64,000 bases of DNA, from positions 2,976,001 through 3,040,000 of the forward strand of contig NC_085123.1 in the NCBI RefSeq assembly GCF_030269925.1, in the 5' to 3' direction. Source of the DNA: Bombyx mori (taxonomy: Eukaryota > Arthropoda > Insecta > Lepidoptera > Bombycidae). The notes beneath the pieces are model-generated. The model saw only the letters and a list, made by a program, of their open reading frames with translations, had not been told where the DNA came from and did no database searches. Below are positions 48,801-63,800 of this stretch, piece after piece; the first letter of the stretch is position 1; every line of letters begins with the position of its first letter. The translations under genes and the position numbers were made by a program.

Positions 48801-51800
48801 TAGACATCTACAACGTAAATGCGCTACCCGCCTTGAAATAAGTTCTAAGGTCTCAGTATAGTTACAAAGGCTGCTCCACCCTTCAAACCGAAACGCAGTA
48901 CTGCTTCACGGCAGAAATAGGCAGGGTGGTGGTACCTACCCGTGCGGGCTCACAAAAGGTCCTACCACCAGTGATTTAAGTACTTCAAGCACCTGTCATC
49001 GTTCTCGTCGAACCCGTCGCTTGCGACGAAGGCTTCGACGAGTAAACTAACCCACAGACACAGCCACTGAGTTTCTCACCGGTTCTTCTCAGTGGGTCGC
49101 GATTCCGATCCGGTGATAGATTCTGCGAAGCACGGCTCTTGCTAGGGTCAGTGTTAGCATCACTCCGGTTTGAGCCCCGTGAGCTCACCTACTAGTTAAG
49201 GTTACGCTGAAATAGCCTCTCAAGGCTATCAGCTTATGTAGGAAAACTAAATAATAAATATATGAGATTTTCTACAATTTACAGTTTTCTGGTGATTGAT
49301 TACCTTACGGCTTAATTTTTTAGATCAAAACTCCCATGTCGGAAGCGTTTCAAATGAATATACAATCCTATAGTAGTTTGCAATGTTCACTCTGCACATG
49401 TCATTAATATTGCGAGCCGTTTATATGGTATTGCTACCGCGAACAAACTTGTATTCTCATATATAATAGAGTGGATGGAGGGGGAGTGGGATATGATGAT
49501 ACAATTTGTTGGTTTTGAGAAAACGGGCAACAAGCTTTTGTTACTTGTAATTTTTCTTCGTACATAACTCCTTCATCGCATGTGTCACGGAACGTAACTT
49601 TTGTGCAATGAGTCTGGCAACACGGTCTCAAGAAAAAACACTTGTCAAATAATATGTGAAGTGAACCGGTTGTAGTTTTTAGTTTTTCGTAAGTTAATAT
49701 TGTAAATGTGCTAAATACACGGTCGTACGGAAGAAAATGTCGTATTAATCGATAGCAAATATTTTCCCTCAAGATCCGTCACAACAAGCAATTTCTAAAA
49801 ATAGCCTTTAAACCTTCATTCAATGTATAAAATCAAAAATCTTAAAAATAGTACTTAGCCCTTTCATCCACTAATGTCTTCAATTATAACTCATATTTTT
49901 ATTGTGTCCATATTGATGAAAAATATACAAATTTAGTGATAACAAAATAACAATCCATAAACAAATGATTGAATTTAAAAATAGAATTCCATATTTTTTT
50001 AATGAAATTAATTTGAATTTAGAATTTATCACTAGCCTTACTTTCAAACCGGCTAGTGTTGTATAACTTCACATGTAAAGAAAGGTCTAATATGTACATA
50101 ATAATATATAAAACAGTTTCATAAAAGTGTCTCTTGTAAACTTTAGTGTTCATATTCTCGATTTCTGAAGTCAGCCCAATTATAAGGAACTTTATTAATG
50201 TGTCACCGAAATATATTCAAAATTTATTGCAGTGAAGACTTAGTTCCGGTGACAAATCGCCGTTGTCTCTGCGAGCTGGCCAAACAAATAGGATTCACAG
50301 ATTCCGTCGCTGACGCCTACAGCGTGCAGCACTGTTTGTCAATATTCAGACATTTGGTAAGATATTTAATTGTTGTTTCCTATAAATGCTATGGGTTTAT
50401 ATACGACAAAGGGAAGATCTTCCACCGAGCGGATGATATTTGCTCGGTAGACCGACGGTCCGAATGTTGTTGTTCGGAAACTATATATATGCAAGCTTTT
50501 TTTTTTATTGCTTAGATGGGTTGACGAGCTCACAGCCCACCTGGTGTTAAGTGGTTACTCGAGCCCAGAAACATCTACAACGTAAATGCGCCACCCACCT
50601 TGAGATATAAGTTCTAAGGTCTCAGTATAGTTACAACAGCTGCCCCATCCTTCAAACCGAAACGCATTACTGCTTCACGGCAGAAATAGGCAGGGTGGTG
50701 GTACCTACCCGTGCGGACACACAAGACGTCCTGCGACTAGTAATAAATATTCAATAAGTGGCTCCGTTTGTCCGCCCCGTATGTACGTAGGGTTGGTTGT
50801 GTTGTTACAGCGCGCGGACACCATCCGGCGCGAGACGCGTTTCGTGCGCTCACTGCAACTGAGCACTCGGGTCAAGGTTCCCCTGCCGCATATGCTCGCC
50901 GTTCTAGTCAAGGACCACGCTAATCAATTGCAAATGCTCACTCAGGTAACCAATCTCGATTAACTTCCTTACATACATTCTTTAACATTCTTTAAAAGAG
51001 GCTTGTGGAGAGTATTAAGCGGTAGGCAGCGGCTTAGCTCTGCCCCTGACATTGCTGAAGTCCATGGGCGACGGTAACCACTCACCATCAGGTAGGCCGT
51101 ATGCTCGTCTGCCTACAAGGGCATTAAAAAAAAACAGTTTGAGGGGAATAAAGATGAGTTAGACTAGGGAGAAATCTAGGATCAATCCTAGTCCTCGGGG
51201 TGGCGCCGCGTGTCTGGTTGTAGTGTTGACCGCGGGAACCCCCCTACTCTGACCGGGTTTTGACCCCGGACGGAGATCGGACGCCGGGTGTAAGAGTGCA
51301 GGGGAGTCGTTTAGTGGGTGGGCCCTAAATTCCTTGGGCCCGCGGTCTGCTCTCAACACCTGCAGATCGTTGAGTCTCACATACCCCGCGCGCCCCCTAG
51401 GCGCGGGGACCTCGTAGGAGGTTCGGCCCTCGGCCCGGAAAAAAAAAAAAAAAAAAAAAAAAAAAGGGAGAAATCTAGGATGTTACAATACTATTGTTGA
51501 GTATTTAGATTTAACTTTGTTGAACTGAAAATGACTTAAAATTAGTGTTTAAAAATTTTAAATAGGTTAATTTGGTCATCAAAGTTTTGTAACTCATTAA
51601 AGGTATTAAAAAGTTAATTACCTAAAGTTATGTAGGTACCTAGCTAACAACTAAATAGTGCCAGGCCTATCGAAAAACTCTATTGTCCCCATACGTAACT
51701 TGATTCACCCAAAGGCCGAAGTGAATCGGGTCAAGCTAGTTTTTTCAGTTTTTGTGTATGCTTTGTAATGAACTATGTATAATAACGCATCGTATATAAA

Positions 51801-54800
51801 AATTATAAACCTTCCTCATGAACCATTTTAATCTCAATTTTATTGGTATTACCCTAAGAAAAAACCCTTGAAAATTTGTGTTGGAATTGGAAAGGGTCCC
51901 GATTCCCCCCAAATCTACGGTACAGCCTTTAACAATAATAGAACTACATCGCGAATGTTGGATTAATGTCATTAAATCATGTGCGTCTCGGAGGACTACA
52001 CCTAATTTGAATACCATTTGTTTAAAAAATAATAGAACAAGAACTAAAAAAACATAATTCGACGCTTGAAAGGCAAACGTGACTAAGCGACAATGCGTGA
52101 ACTTTACAGTAGACTAATTTAAAGTTGAAATACCTGAAAAAAAATCTATTTTAACGAATCTAGCTGTAGGATTGAAATGATTTTAATAGACCTAGAAATA
52201 TATATTTTTTTGCGCATCGAATATGGTTATTGCCTATCATTTATGTACAAAGCAGTTATTGTCGCTTAGTCACGTTTGCCTTTCAAGCGTCGATATACAT
52301 CTCCATTGGTGGAAAAGTAGGTATTCCTGAAATAATGTTGCCAATAACAAAAAAAACGAAAATACACATTGATGTTTACTTGTTGACATTCACAATCATA
52401 AAACATTGATTCGTATGAATTTATCGACACATATATCATAACATTTAAAATAGAACTGCTAAATAACTATTATCTTAAAGTGGACATTGGATTTGCACAA
52501 TTAAAAACTACCCTCTTGTAAGTTGGGAATTGAAACTTATGGGTACAATTCCCAACCGATTCTGGGCTACATAAATTACTTTTAATGATCTGATCTATTT
52601 CATAACATGTCGCTTTTCAGGGTACCGCAGATATAGTGTTAGACTCGTGCGTAGATTACTGGAACGGGCGGGACTTAACACCGATATCTGCTTCCGACCG
52701 AAAGAAGATCATAGATTTTTACCAAAGAAACTCACTGACGGCCTATTGTACCGCTTTCGCTTACAAGTAAGTAAATGGTGTAAAGAAAAATGGCGGAATG
52801 ATTGAATTAAATCATTGATTTTTACTCATTAAATGCGTAATCATCTTGAATTATGTTTAAATTGTTTTAAAATATTAATTATTAATAAATAAACGAGTGA
52901 CGTTGATTGAAGAACGAAGAAGATAATATGAGAATTGGTTTAAAGGTAACGTACGCAGGTCAAAAAAATCGTTAAAAAAAACTCAATGTTGTACGCAACA
53001 GCCAGTGCTGGGGACTTTTTGGTGGGAACGCGAGGAGTGAAGTTGTAATTTGTTTTATTTTGTCTATTTAGTGTTTCTTCAGGCTTAAATGTATAATAAC
53101 GGTGGTTTATTAACTGTTTAATATTTGTGAAAGTACACAATTGTGGGACAATGAAACAAAGCCGCTGGACGTAGCTTCTCGGGATCCTCCAAAAAGCCCA
53201 CTTAAATAAGTCTCAGTAAAAAACCACCATAATGTCGCGATTCATTTCCTTCGTTTTTTGTTATTCATAAGCTGTAAATAATTAAATTAATAATTATAAA
53301 AATCTTATTACTTGACGCTGGCTAATCTACAAACCGTGCCGGAGCCAAAAATTAAAGAAGAAGAAGAACAGCCAGCGCTGGGTTTTTTTTATTGCTTATA
53401 TGGGTGGATGAGCTTACAGCCCACCTGCTGTTAAGTGATTAATGGAGCCCATAGACATCTACAACGTAAATGCGCCACCCACCTTGAGATATAAGTTCTA
53501 AGGTCTCAGTATAGTATCGTAGTCACAAGAGGTCCTACCACCAGTAAAGTGGGTATTAGTGGAGAGCGTCGGTGACGTCACGAGATGACCTGACGAGTGT
53601 GCTGTTATATATTCTTAATGTACCTAAAAATGCAATGTAAGGTGCACGACGTAATGCAGCTTAGTTAGGTTGCCGATAGATCACGTAGTTTAATTCGAAC
53701 CGCGCTCCCGGTGACACTTGCCCCAATTAATTTCAATTGTTAATTTGAAATGTTTAATTATTAGAATTAAATAAATTTCTTTTTTTAAAAAGCTTTTCTA
53801 ATAAACCCTCGTAACAGTGCGTTGTTGTGTGCAGGCCGGTGACGCGCGGCGTGTCGTCGCCCGTGGCGGACATGTACCTGGAGGTGCCGGCGGAGGGGCG
53901 CGGGGGGCTGACGCCGCGCACGCAGCACTGGCCGGACGCGCCCGCACTGCACTTTCACTCAACTGGTCACTAACATTTTATTTTTTATTTCTTAAGAGCG
54001 TGGGTTTTTTTTTTCAGCCGGGGGCCGAACCTGCTACTTGGTGCTGTGGTTACCGGAATTCATAGACATCTACAAAGTAAATGCCGCCACCTACATTGAG
54101 CATGTGTTCTAAGGTTTCAGTTTTTACAGTACAAATAACATATAGCTTTAATTACCTATTTATTTCAATTTAAATATTGTTCGAATTGAAAGTCGAAATA
54201 AAATCTACTAACTTAGTGTCAAAATTCTTAATCGGTAGCGTTGTTGCCAGTATATGTACTTTGGTTCATCATCTATCTATTACCGTTGTTTTAACGCTTG
54301 AAACCACAGATTCATTAGATTTTATCTATAACTAGCTGTTACCCCCGGCTTCGCTTGCGTGGTCAAGTATTATTTTCCTGTGGGAATTAGTTGTTTTTTG
54401 GTATTGGCATATCCCTATATGTTAATTCCCTGACTTAATAAAAAAAATGATTTCCATACATTGCTACGTTTCGACAATGACAAACACACATGCAGACAAA
54501 CAAAAAAATGTGTGCGTGTACTAGTGTACACACGTAAGAAGTGAAACTTGTTTATGGCCTTATTTTTCGAAAAATGATCTACATGCAACTTTCTAGAAAT
54601 TGGTTAAATAAAGTTAAATTAGATAAAGTTTAAACAAAAGGATTTTATTATCATAGACATGAATACAAAAAAATGTGTGCGTGTACTAGTGTACACACGT
54701 AAGAAGTGAAACTTGTTTATGGCCTTATTTTTCGAAAAATGATCTACATGCAACTTTCTAGAAATTGGTTAAATAAAGTTAAATTAGATAAAGTTTAAAC

Positions 54801-57800
54801 AAAAGGATTTTATTATCATAGACATGAATACAAAAAAGTTAAATTAGATAAAGTTTAAACAAAAGGATTTTATTATCATAGACATGAATACAAAACAGAT
54901 GGCGCGTAACGGAAAAAAGTGACGCGTAACCGAAAAATGTGACGGTAATTTTTTTTCCAACGCCGATAAGGAAGTTTCACTTCAATAATACAATTATTTC
55001 ACTTTACCTTTTTGCTACTAAGATTATTACAGCATTTTAATAATACATCTCTTTGATATCATAATACCCTGGTACTTTTCTTCCTATAAATTAATAATAA
55101 TAGCACGGTCCACGTGGTGTTAAATGGGGTTCCTGAGGTTCGTGAAGTTTGACCCACCTTGAGACATGAGGTCGATTTCTCAAATCCGAAACCATGCTTC
55201 AGAACATACCGCCGTTAATTATTAATAAATCTCTTTGCTATCATAATACCCTGGTACTTTTCTTCCTATTATTTTACGTAATAACAGTAATAAATAGCAC
55301 GGTCCACGTGATATTATTAAGTGGGCTCCCTGAGATTATTGGAATTACAAAATGATTTCCGTAATCCACCTGGAGACATGAGGTCAATTTCTCAAATCGG
55401 AATCCATACTTCAGAACATACAGCCGTTAATTAATAAAGAAGGCTGTACGTCAGAGTAAAGTTATAATAATACATCTCTTTGATATCATAATACCCTGGT
55501 ACTTTTCTTCCTATTATTTTACGTAATAACAATAATAGCACGGTCCACGTGATATTAAGTGGGTTACCTGGGATTATTGCAATTACAAAATGTATTCCGT
55601 GACCCACCTTGAGACATGAGGTCGGTTTCTCAAATGCGCATCCATACTTCAGAACATACAGCCGTTAATTAAAAGATGGCGCGTAACGGAAAAATGTGAC
55701 GCGTAACCGAAAAATGTGACGGTAAATTTTTTTCCAACGCCGATAAGGAAGTTTCACTTCAAAAATATTTTACATTTATAATATTACGAAAGGATTTCAA
55801 AACACAGACCCTAGGCACTTTTTATTAATATAATAATGCATATAAGTCTTAATTTATATGATGATTCACAGATTCCCTACTGTTCAATGAAGTGACCGAC
55901 GACGATGTTGTTGACGCCGATGGATATTTCGATCTGCAATGCAATCAAGTTGGTATTTCTTAACGAATACTTGTAATCGACATAAATAATTTGCCTCACG
56001 CGGTGTATAGGCGATGTTGAAAATTTGTGATAATTTTAGACCAACCATATAATTGTAATAATAACTGGAAATATATATTTTTTGAAATTCCTTTCGAACG
56101 ATTATTCAACATTGATGCGGATGCAACATCGCTCATAAAACATCGATATAATAAACATCGATCTATATGAACGATATATCGATGTTCATTTCGATGTTTT
56201 TGTCACCATTTACTGTTAAATTACATAAACTATTTTTTTCGAATTCACACCAAGGGATTTTTTAAACAAACTAAAATACTCCAAGATTAGCATTTAAATC
56301 GAAATATAGACATGTGTAATCAATATTTATATTATAAATTTTTATAGGCAGATAAACAATAAGAAACAATTATGATAAAATATATATAGTGAGTGCGAGC
56401 GAGCGTGCGTGTATGCGTGCGTGCGTGCGTGTGTGTGTGTGTGTGTGCGTGTGCGATGTTCCTTCGCTCTGTCGTTCGATGAATACGAACGTGGAAACTG
56501 AATGGCGTGTAAAATTTAAGGATTAAAATTTACCGCGAAGACGGTACGCTTAGTCACTACATAGTATAAAACAAAGTCGCTTTCTCTGTCTCTATATCCG
56601 TATATATGCTTAAATCTTTAAAACTACGCAACGGATTTTGATGCGGTTTTTTTCAATAGATAGTGATTAAAAAGGAAGGTTTATATGTATAATAACATCC
56701 ATTAAATAGTGGAGAAATCAATAATAAATTACAGTTTCCGAAGCGAAGCGAGGGCGGATCGCTAGTATAACATAAGAACAGTAATCGAACTAGAATCGCG
56801 TCATGTTTCCGCAGGTGTTCATAGGCATGGTGACGATGCAGTACCAGGCGCAGAGCGACATGGTGGAGCTGATAGAGCGGCTAGAGCGGGCCTGCATACG
56901 CTTCGTCCACTTCAGCAAGGAGAACGAGCTCCGGTCGAGGGTGTTCAGCGAAAAGATGGGCTTGGAGTCCGGCTGGAACTGTCACATATCGCTCATGAGC
57001 GACACCGAAGCCAGGTGGGTCTTGCACACAGCCTTGCTGGCCATCGGTGGCAGGACACTTGGTAAAGTACACTTTGTGATGAGTCGCTGTTTAGGGTAAT
57101 ATTGAAAATAAAATTATTTTAAGGTAGTACAATTTGTAATGTTTTTTAATTAAAAGTGATTTCAATATTCAATAATTAAAATTCATTAATTAAACTTAAC
57201 AATGGGACTCGGAAGTACACTCTTTCAATAAAATAAAAATCTGAAAATCAATATACAAATGACGGAGAAGGAAGTGAACATACATAAAAATAATACATTC
57301 AATCGATTGTACAGACTCCTCTTTTTTTTAATTGGTAAAAGTGATCGCTCAAAGTGTATTTAATCATGTTTTTAAAACTAATATAAAGAACGGTTTGCAA
57401 TGAGAGATTTGATTTTTAATAATAACACTGTAAACAACTACGTATAACTCTTTTTTTTTTTCATTTTATATATGAGGCCGTCAGCGCAAAAGTGACCTGA
57501 GCTTACCATGGTTAGTATGGAGGCAATTAGGTTTGAATTTTTATGAATTTAATTATTATTATAAGTAGGCCAAAAAACAATACGCGCCAAAATAATGCTT
57601 ACAAAGCTATCTGTTATCTATGGGTGAAACTATGGATAGGCCGGTTTTGCATTTTTTTTAATTTTTTTATTGCTTAGATGGGTGGACGAGCTCACAGCCC
57701 ACCTGATGTTAAGTGGTTACTGGAGCCCATAGACATCTACAACTATCTCCCGCCATGGGTCGCAGCAAAAGGCATATACCAAGGTGGGCCTTGAGACATA

Positions 57801-60800
57801 AGTTCTAATGCCTCAGTTTTTACAGTACAACAGCTGCCCACCCTTCGAACCAAAACGCATTACTGCTTCACGGCAGAAATAGGCAAGGCGGTGGTACCTA
57901 CCCGTCCGGACTCACAAGAGGTCCTACCCCCAGTAAAATCATTGCATCAAAATTTATTATATTTTAAATAAATTCCAATATAAAAATATGAAATGAATAT
58001 AAAAAATTGTAGACCACTTTTGTGCTGACTGCCTCATGTAATTCTCGATTATTTTTTCCTGAGCTGATCACAAGATATGAAATTCGTGATCAATTGAATG
58101 TTATTCACAGCATAATATGTCATTCAGTGACTAAATTTTATATTTCACATTGCATTTTGTTCGGTGTTGCTATAGCGTTTTTCGTCGGTGTTGCCGCATT
58201 TAAAACTACAATTTGAAATAATTGGCGACTCATTCTTTCGTATCTCACTAAAATAACTAAATCAATTCGGTCTAAACACCACCCGTATTGACCGTCTGCT
58301 GTTTTGTTTTTTAACGTTATTTTTTTCTTTTCTTTAACGATCATCACATTTTAATTAATCCTCGTCACGACACGTACACGCCACATATGTTTGTCTCCCT
58401 TCCGGCAATACAAAACTGTTTCTTAACTTCTCGATGCGTAGGTAGATATAGATGTGTTTTTTTTTTTCGTAAATTTTGCCATTCTTTATACTGTTTTTTT
58501 TTCCATACCAGTTGGCTTCTTTGATATCCGAATTTATCGAGAGGAAATTTTCATTCTTTGTTAAAGATCAAAACGTCTATCGACGCAATATAATAAAAAA
58601 AAACATTAAATTAATTTGTACAGTAAAATCAATCAATGGATGAATATAAAAATCTATGTGTTTAAGCATTAGCTAATGACACAAATGTGACCGTTCGAGA
58701 AGGTTCTACGCTTTAACAGTAACCAAGAAAAGTGTCTCTTATAACAATGCGAATAAAGTACGAAATCTTAAGACGGCACGACTATGTCTCTAAGACCAAT
58801 ATTTTCGACAGCAAAAGCGCATCGCCGCTGTCCTCGCAGAATATCGCGCAGCCAAAGGAACTTAACAACGGGAGGCGGCCCTCTAGGGGCTTCGAAACTT
58901 TTGACGCTCTCGGCTTTTGTCATAGGTTTGTTTCTATAACCCTTCTAGAAAAACACGTTAACTGTTTTATATTACGTTTCTTATTCTCATCTCAAAATCC
59001 GGTGCTAATTTTTTTCTATTAAGCACTACGTTTAAACATTTTAACAAATATTATAAGAACAAAATTATAGTTTTTATTCTGTTTATTTTCTTGAAAAAAT
59101 TATTCATCGAAATATTTGGTCCCTCACGGTTGCTCTCAGTAAGTCATGTTATCCATTTATTTAACCTATCTAAGCTTAAATATGGCCTATGTCGACCACC
59201 TCGGATGTGGATGGATGCAAAGCAACCAACTTATTTTTAGACATCAAACGAACCAAGTAAATGTGGATGCATTGCACACTCCGCTAGCGGTCAAATAGCG
59301 CACCTGTCATTGATTATTGCTAAATTAATAAAAATTATTAGGTACACCATAAGCAGAGCCTATAAAGGGAAGAAATATTAATCTGTTTAGTAAATAACTA
59401 AATCATCGGCATTTTAGACACAAAATAACCTTTAACGTCGAAGTGTCTGTAGGCTTGGCCTACCGGTCCCTCAACTACAAGGTAACGTGCCATATTAAGG
59501 CAGACAGAGAACGCGCTACATTACTGCTCTATGCGAGAAAGAAAAAGAGCATCGAATTTACAAAAAATTTAAATCTTTTTTTTATTTTTTATTGCTTAGA
59601 TAGGTGGACGAGCTCACAGCCCACCGGGTATTAATTGGTTACTGGAGCTCATAGACATCTACAACGTAAATGCCGCCACCCATATTGAGCTTGTTCTAAG
59701 TTCTGTCTATAGTTACAATGTCCTTTCAAACCGAAACGCATTACTGCTTTACAGCAGAAATAGACAGGGTGGTGCTACCTACCCGTGCAGACTCACAAGA
59801 AGTCCTACCATCAGTAAAAGCTCTCAAAATTTAATTAATCAAGTCGGATGTTAAAATTACTTTTTTAATATGTTGGTAGTACTTTAAAGCCTGTTCGTTT
59901 TAATAAATACTATATCAACCGACTATCCTATTGGCTTAATTTAGCAAGTAAAGCCATTTAGCCACAGCATTTAGCTATTAAAAATATAGACATAATTGTA
60001 AATTGGATTGAAACATTCAAAATAACCGACGGTGGTCGAACGCAAGATATTAGACAGATGCCTGAAACTCGTTAACGACAATTTCAAAAGAAATTTTCAT
60101 AAATACAATTTCCGAGTGTATCAGTCTACCCAGCTACTTCACTTCATTTCGGTAGAAGATCTTCCCATTGTCATTTACCCCCAAAATAACGTTATTTATT
60201 AACGAATAATTTAAAAGTAGACGTAATATAAAGCAAGCGACGTGTAATTAAATACCTTAGTTTAGTATTTTATTTTGATTACATTTTATTATTTACGATT
60301 TAGCGAAACCTGCAGTGCGTACATTAGAACCCTGTACATTTCTGTAAGCGCTATCTGTCAATGACCATACCTTGCATGCGACCTTAAAATGTTATCAAAA
60401 TTGTTTATTTTAACTACATACATACTTTCATTAACGCATTTCAATTAAAGTGATTGTTTAATTGTTTTTACGTCAATTAATCAGATGCCATTCCGAGATC
60501 CAGTAGACTATATATCGAGGGATGAAAAGGCTATTTGATATAAGCGACATTTCGCTCAAATGGCAACATTTATTTTTGCAATTAAAGGTGCGTTTTATTT
60601 CGTATTAGCGGCCCACTCCGGCTCCGCTCGGGTCTTTAACAAAAATTTCAACGATATTTGAGGTTGTTTTATTTTTTTAAATAAAAGAACGCTTATTGCG
60701 TCATAACTTTATTAGTTACACATATGCTGTCGCGACACTTTTTGTAAATAATAATGTATTCTATCATCAATAGTTTTCGCAGGGCACACGATATAAAGAA

Positions 60801-63800
60801 TATTTTAGTTAATTTTTTTACACCTTGGGTTATATTATTGGAGTTTTAGTAAGAATCCCTAATTTTTTTCAAAAAAGATTATAGCCTATGTCACTCGGGA
60901 ATAGTGTAGCTTCCAAACAGTGAAAGAATTATTCAAATCGGTTCAGTAGTTTCGGAGCCTATTCAATACAAACAAACAAGCAAATCTTTCCTCTTTATAA
61001 TATTATTTTAGTATAGATTAGCATCGACAGTTTTAATTGAACTTCAATTAAGTTTACTCCATTCAAATAGCTAAAGAAGTTTTTTTGTTACGATATTTTT
61101 TCCAATAAGCTTAACTTTAACTGACTCTCCTGTAAAATTGCAAAAATGCCCCTTAAACCTTTCAACCCTCGATATTTATCATCATTAAGAAAATATTTTT
61201 ATATGAATAAAAATTTTAAGTGGGCCGCGTTTACATAGTAGATTCAAAGTACACTTTCAATTTTACATTTGCGCATAAACTAATTTAGTTTCTTGCTAAG
61301 TACATAAAGTTCATGTAAAAAAATTATATAAATCACATTGATTGAAAGATGCCTATACATACTTGTATTCCCGCAATATTTTGTTTGCCGCTTCTTGCCG
61401 AATGAAGTAACCGTGTATTGTTTTAACACTTATCAAATAACACAAGACATTCATACATGCTCATAATATGTTTTGTGAAATGATATTAATGCTTCACACA
61501 CGCTTCATATTAACTGAACGTTAATAAGGTCATTATTGTTATTTAGATTTAATCCTCTTTTTTAAATTATTTTTTTATTAATACCTGATGACGATTTGAA
61601 ACTGTAGCTCTGGTGCCTATAAACCACAATATAAAAAACATGCTCAGTCAAGTCAATTGAACGGCTGTTCTGGCCTATATTTTGTTAGGGTAATTTACAA
61701 TGTACCTTCGAAAATTATTTATTTAAATAAAATTGCATAGATTGGTGGACGAGCTTACGTTCCATCTCATGTCCAATGTGTTACCGGAGCTCATGGACAT
61801 CACCAGATAAATGCCGCCATCCAACCACAGACCTGAGTTCTTAGTCTCAGTTGTATAGTATAACGGCTGCATTACTGCTTCGCAGCAGGAATGGTCAAGA
61901 CGGTGGCAAGAAGTTCTAATGCCATTATTAATATAATAAGGAAGTAGTTACGGCAGCTTATCATAATAATTCTCGAACTAGGTCCGTTCGAAAGTAAAAG
62001 AAAACTTATATTCGTCATTGAAAGTAAATGAGCTTAATCATAGTGTTATAAATTATAATTAACTACACACAGTTGTAAAACTTGTAAAAGGTATATTTAA
62101 CTAATACCTACTTTTCGTTTAGCATTTATCATTATTCGATTTTGTTTTTACAAATGTAAATGGTCAGTGATATTGAACGCGCCATGAAAAAATGTGCTTA
62201 AGAGTAATGACATTAAATTTGTAACGAACATTAGCAATAGTATGGCAACATCGAAAGCGTTGTCTATGTCGGCGCCGGGAGCGATCAATCTAGATCACAC
62301 TACCGTCAAATTCGACAACGAGGTCAAGAAGGCGAGGCACTCCATCACAACTGGAATCAAGGTAATGATCTCCTATTCGACGCTTGAAAGGAAAACGTGA
62401 CTAAGCGACAATGCGTGAACTTTACAGTGGACTAATTTAAAGTTGAAATACCTGAAAAAATTTATATTTTAACGAATCTAGCAGTAGGATTGAAATGATT
62501 TTAATAGACCTAGAAATATATTTTTTTTGCGCATCGAATATGGTTATTTCCTATCATTTATGTACAAAGCAGTTATTGTCGCTTAGTCACGTTTGCCTTA
62601 CAAGCGTCGATATACATCTCCATTGGTTTTTTCTTTACCTTAGCCTAGGTTGGGTCGACACGACAAATTTTTCTCATCCATTCTCTTCTATCAGCCGTCA
62701 GCTCAACACTCACTCCTCTCTCTCTCATATCGTCATTCACACACTCCATTTATGTCTTCTTCGATCGACATCTTCCTCCTTTACCTTGCACTACCATTTC
62801 CATACATCTGCTAGTCACATGCATCTTCTCTCTACGCATCACATCCTACAATTGTATTAGTTCAATTATGCCACTTGGTTGTCACTCTGTACAGTTACCC
62901 TGTGTCTCTATATACTTTATGCCAGGCTAAATAAATACCGGGAACGTTGTTACTGACTACTGAAATACCTAAGTCTTAAGTAATAGGTACCTAATAAATT
63001 TTGATCATCTTGATAATTTTATGGCATTTGATTTTAGAAACTCGAAATTGGTTATGATCGATAATTGAAACTTAAAAAAATATATGCATAGACGTTGTTA
63101 ATAAAACTCCAATAATACAACTCGCTTTATAATAATTAATATTTTATAAATTTGGAGATTAACATAAATTCTTATGAGCGGTCGACACGTCCGCTGTTGA
63201 TCGAGTCTGTCGGCGATCGCGATCAGCTGATGCGTCCCCCCGTCCGCCGCGTCTCCCGCCGCTGTTGTCCACGCGTTCGATGCGTGGACAGACGTAAAAA
63301 TGTGTTGCTCATATTTTACACATGTAACATGGTAACAGAATGAATGGAGAATTTTATTTGTAAACTAGCTGACCCGGTAGACTTTTTAGTGCCTCAATAG
63401 ATAAATAAGAGACCTAAACTTTTGTATAAAATAAACATAACACAAACAAATCCGTCCGATGGGGGACAACACATCAAATGAAAAATAAAATTGTTATTTT
63501 TTTTTAATTCTGAGCATTTTCATATTTATCTACATTTGAAACCTTCTCTGGACTTCCACAAATAATTCAAGACCAAAATTAGCCAAATCCGTCCAGCCGT
63601 TCTCGAGTTTTAGCGAAACTAACGAACAGCAATTCATTTTTATATATATAGAAGATATAATAGTCGAATCCGCATCATTTATGAGCACAGATGCAGCGTG
63701 GCAGCATAGCGACGACGCATCCGTCGGCGGACTCTGCGCTGGACTCGCGCGAGGAGCCGGAGTCCCCGGTGGACGCGTGCCGCTCGCTGTCCTGCCTCAC

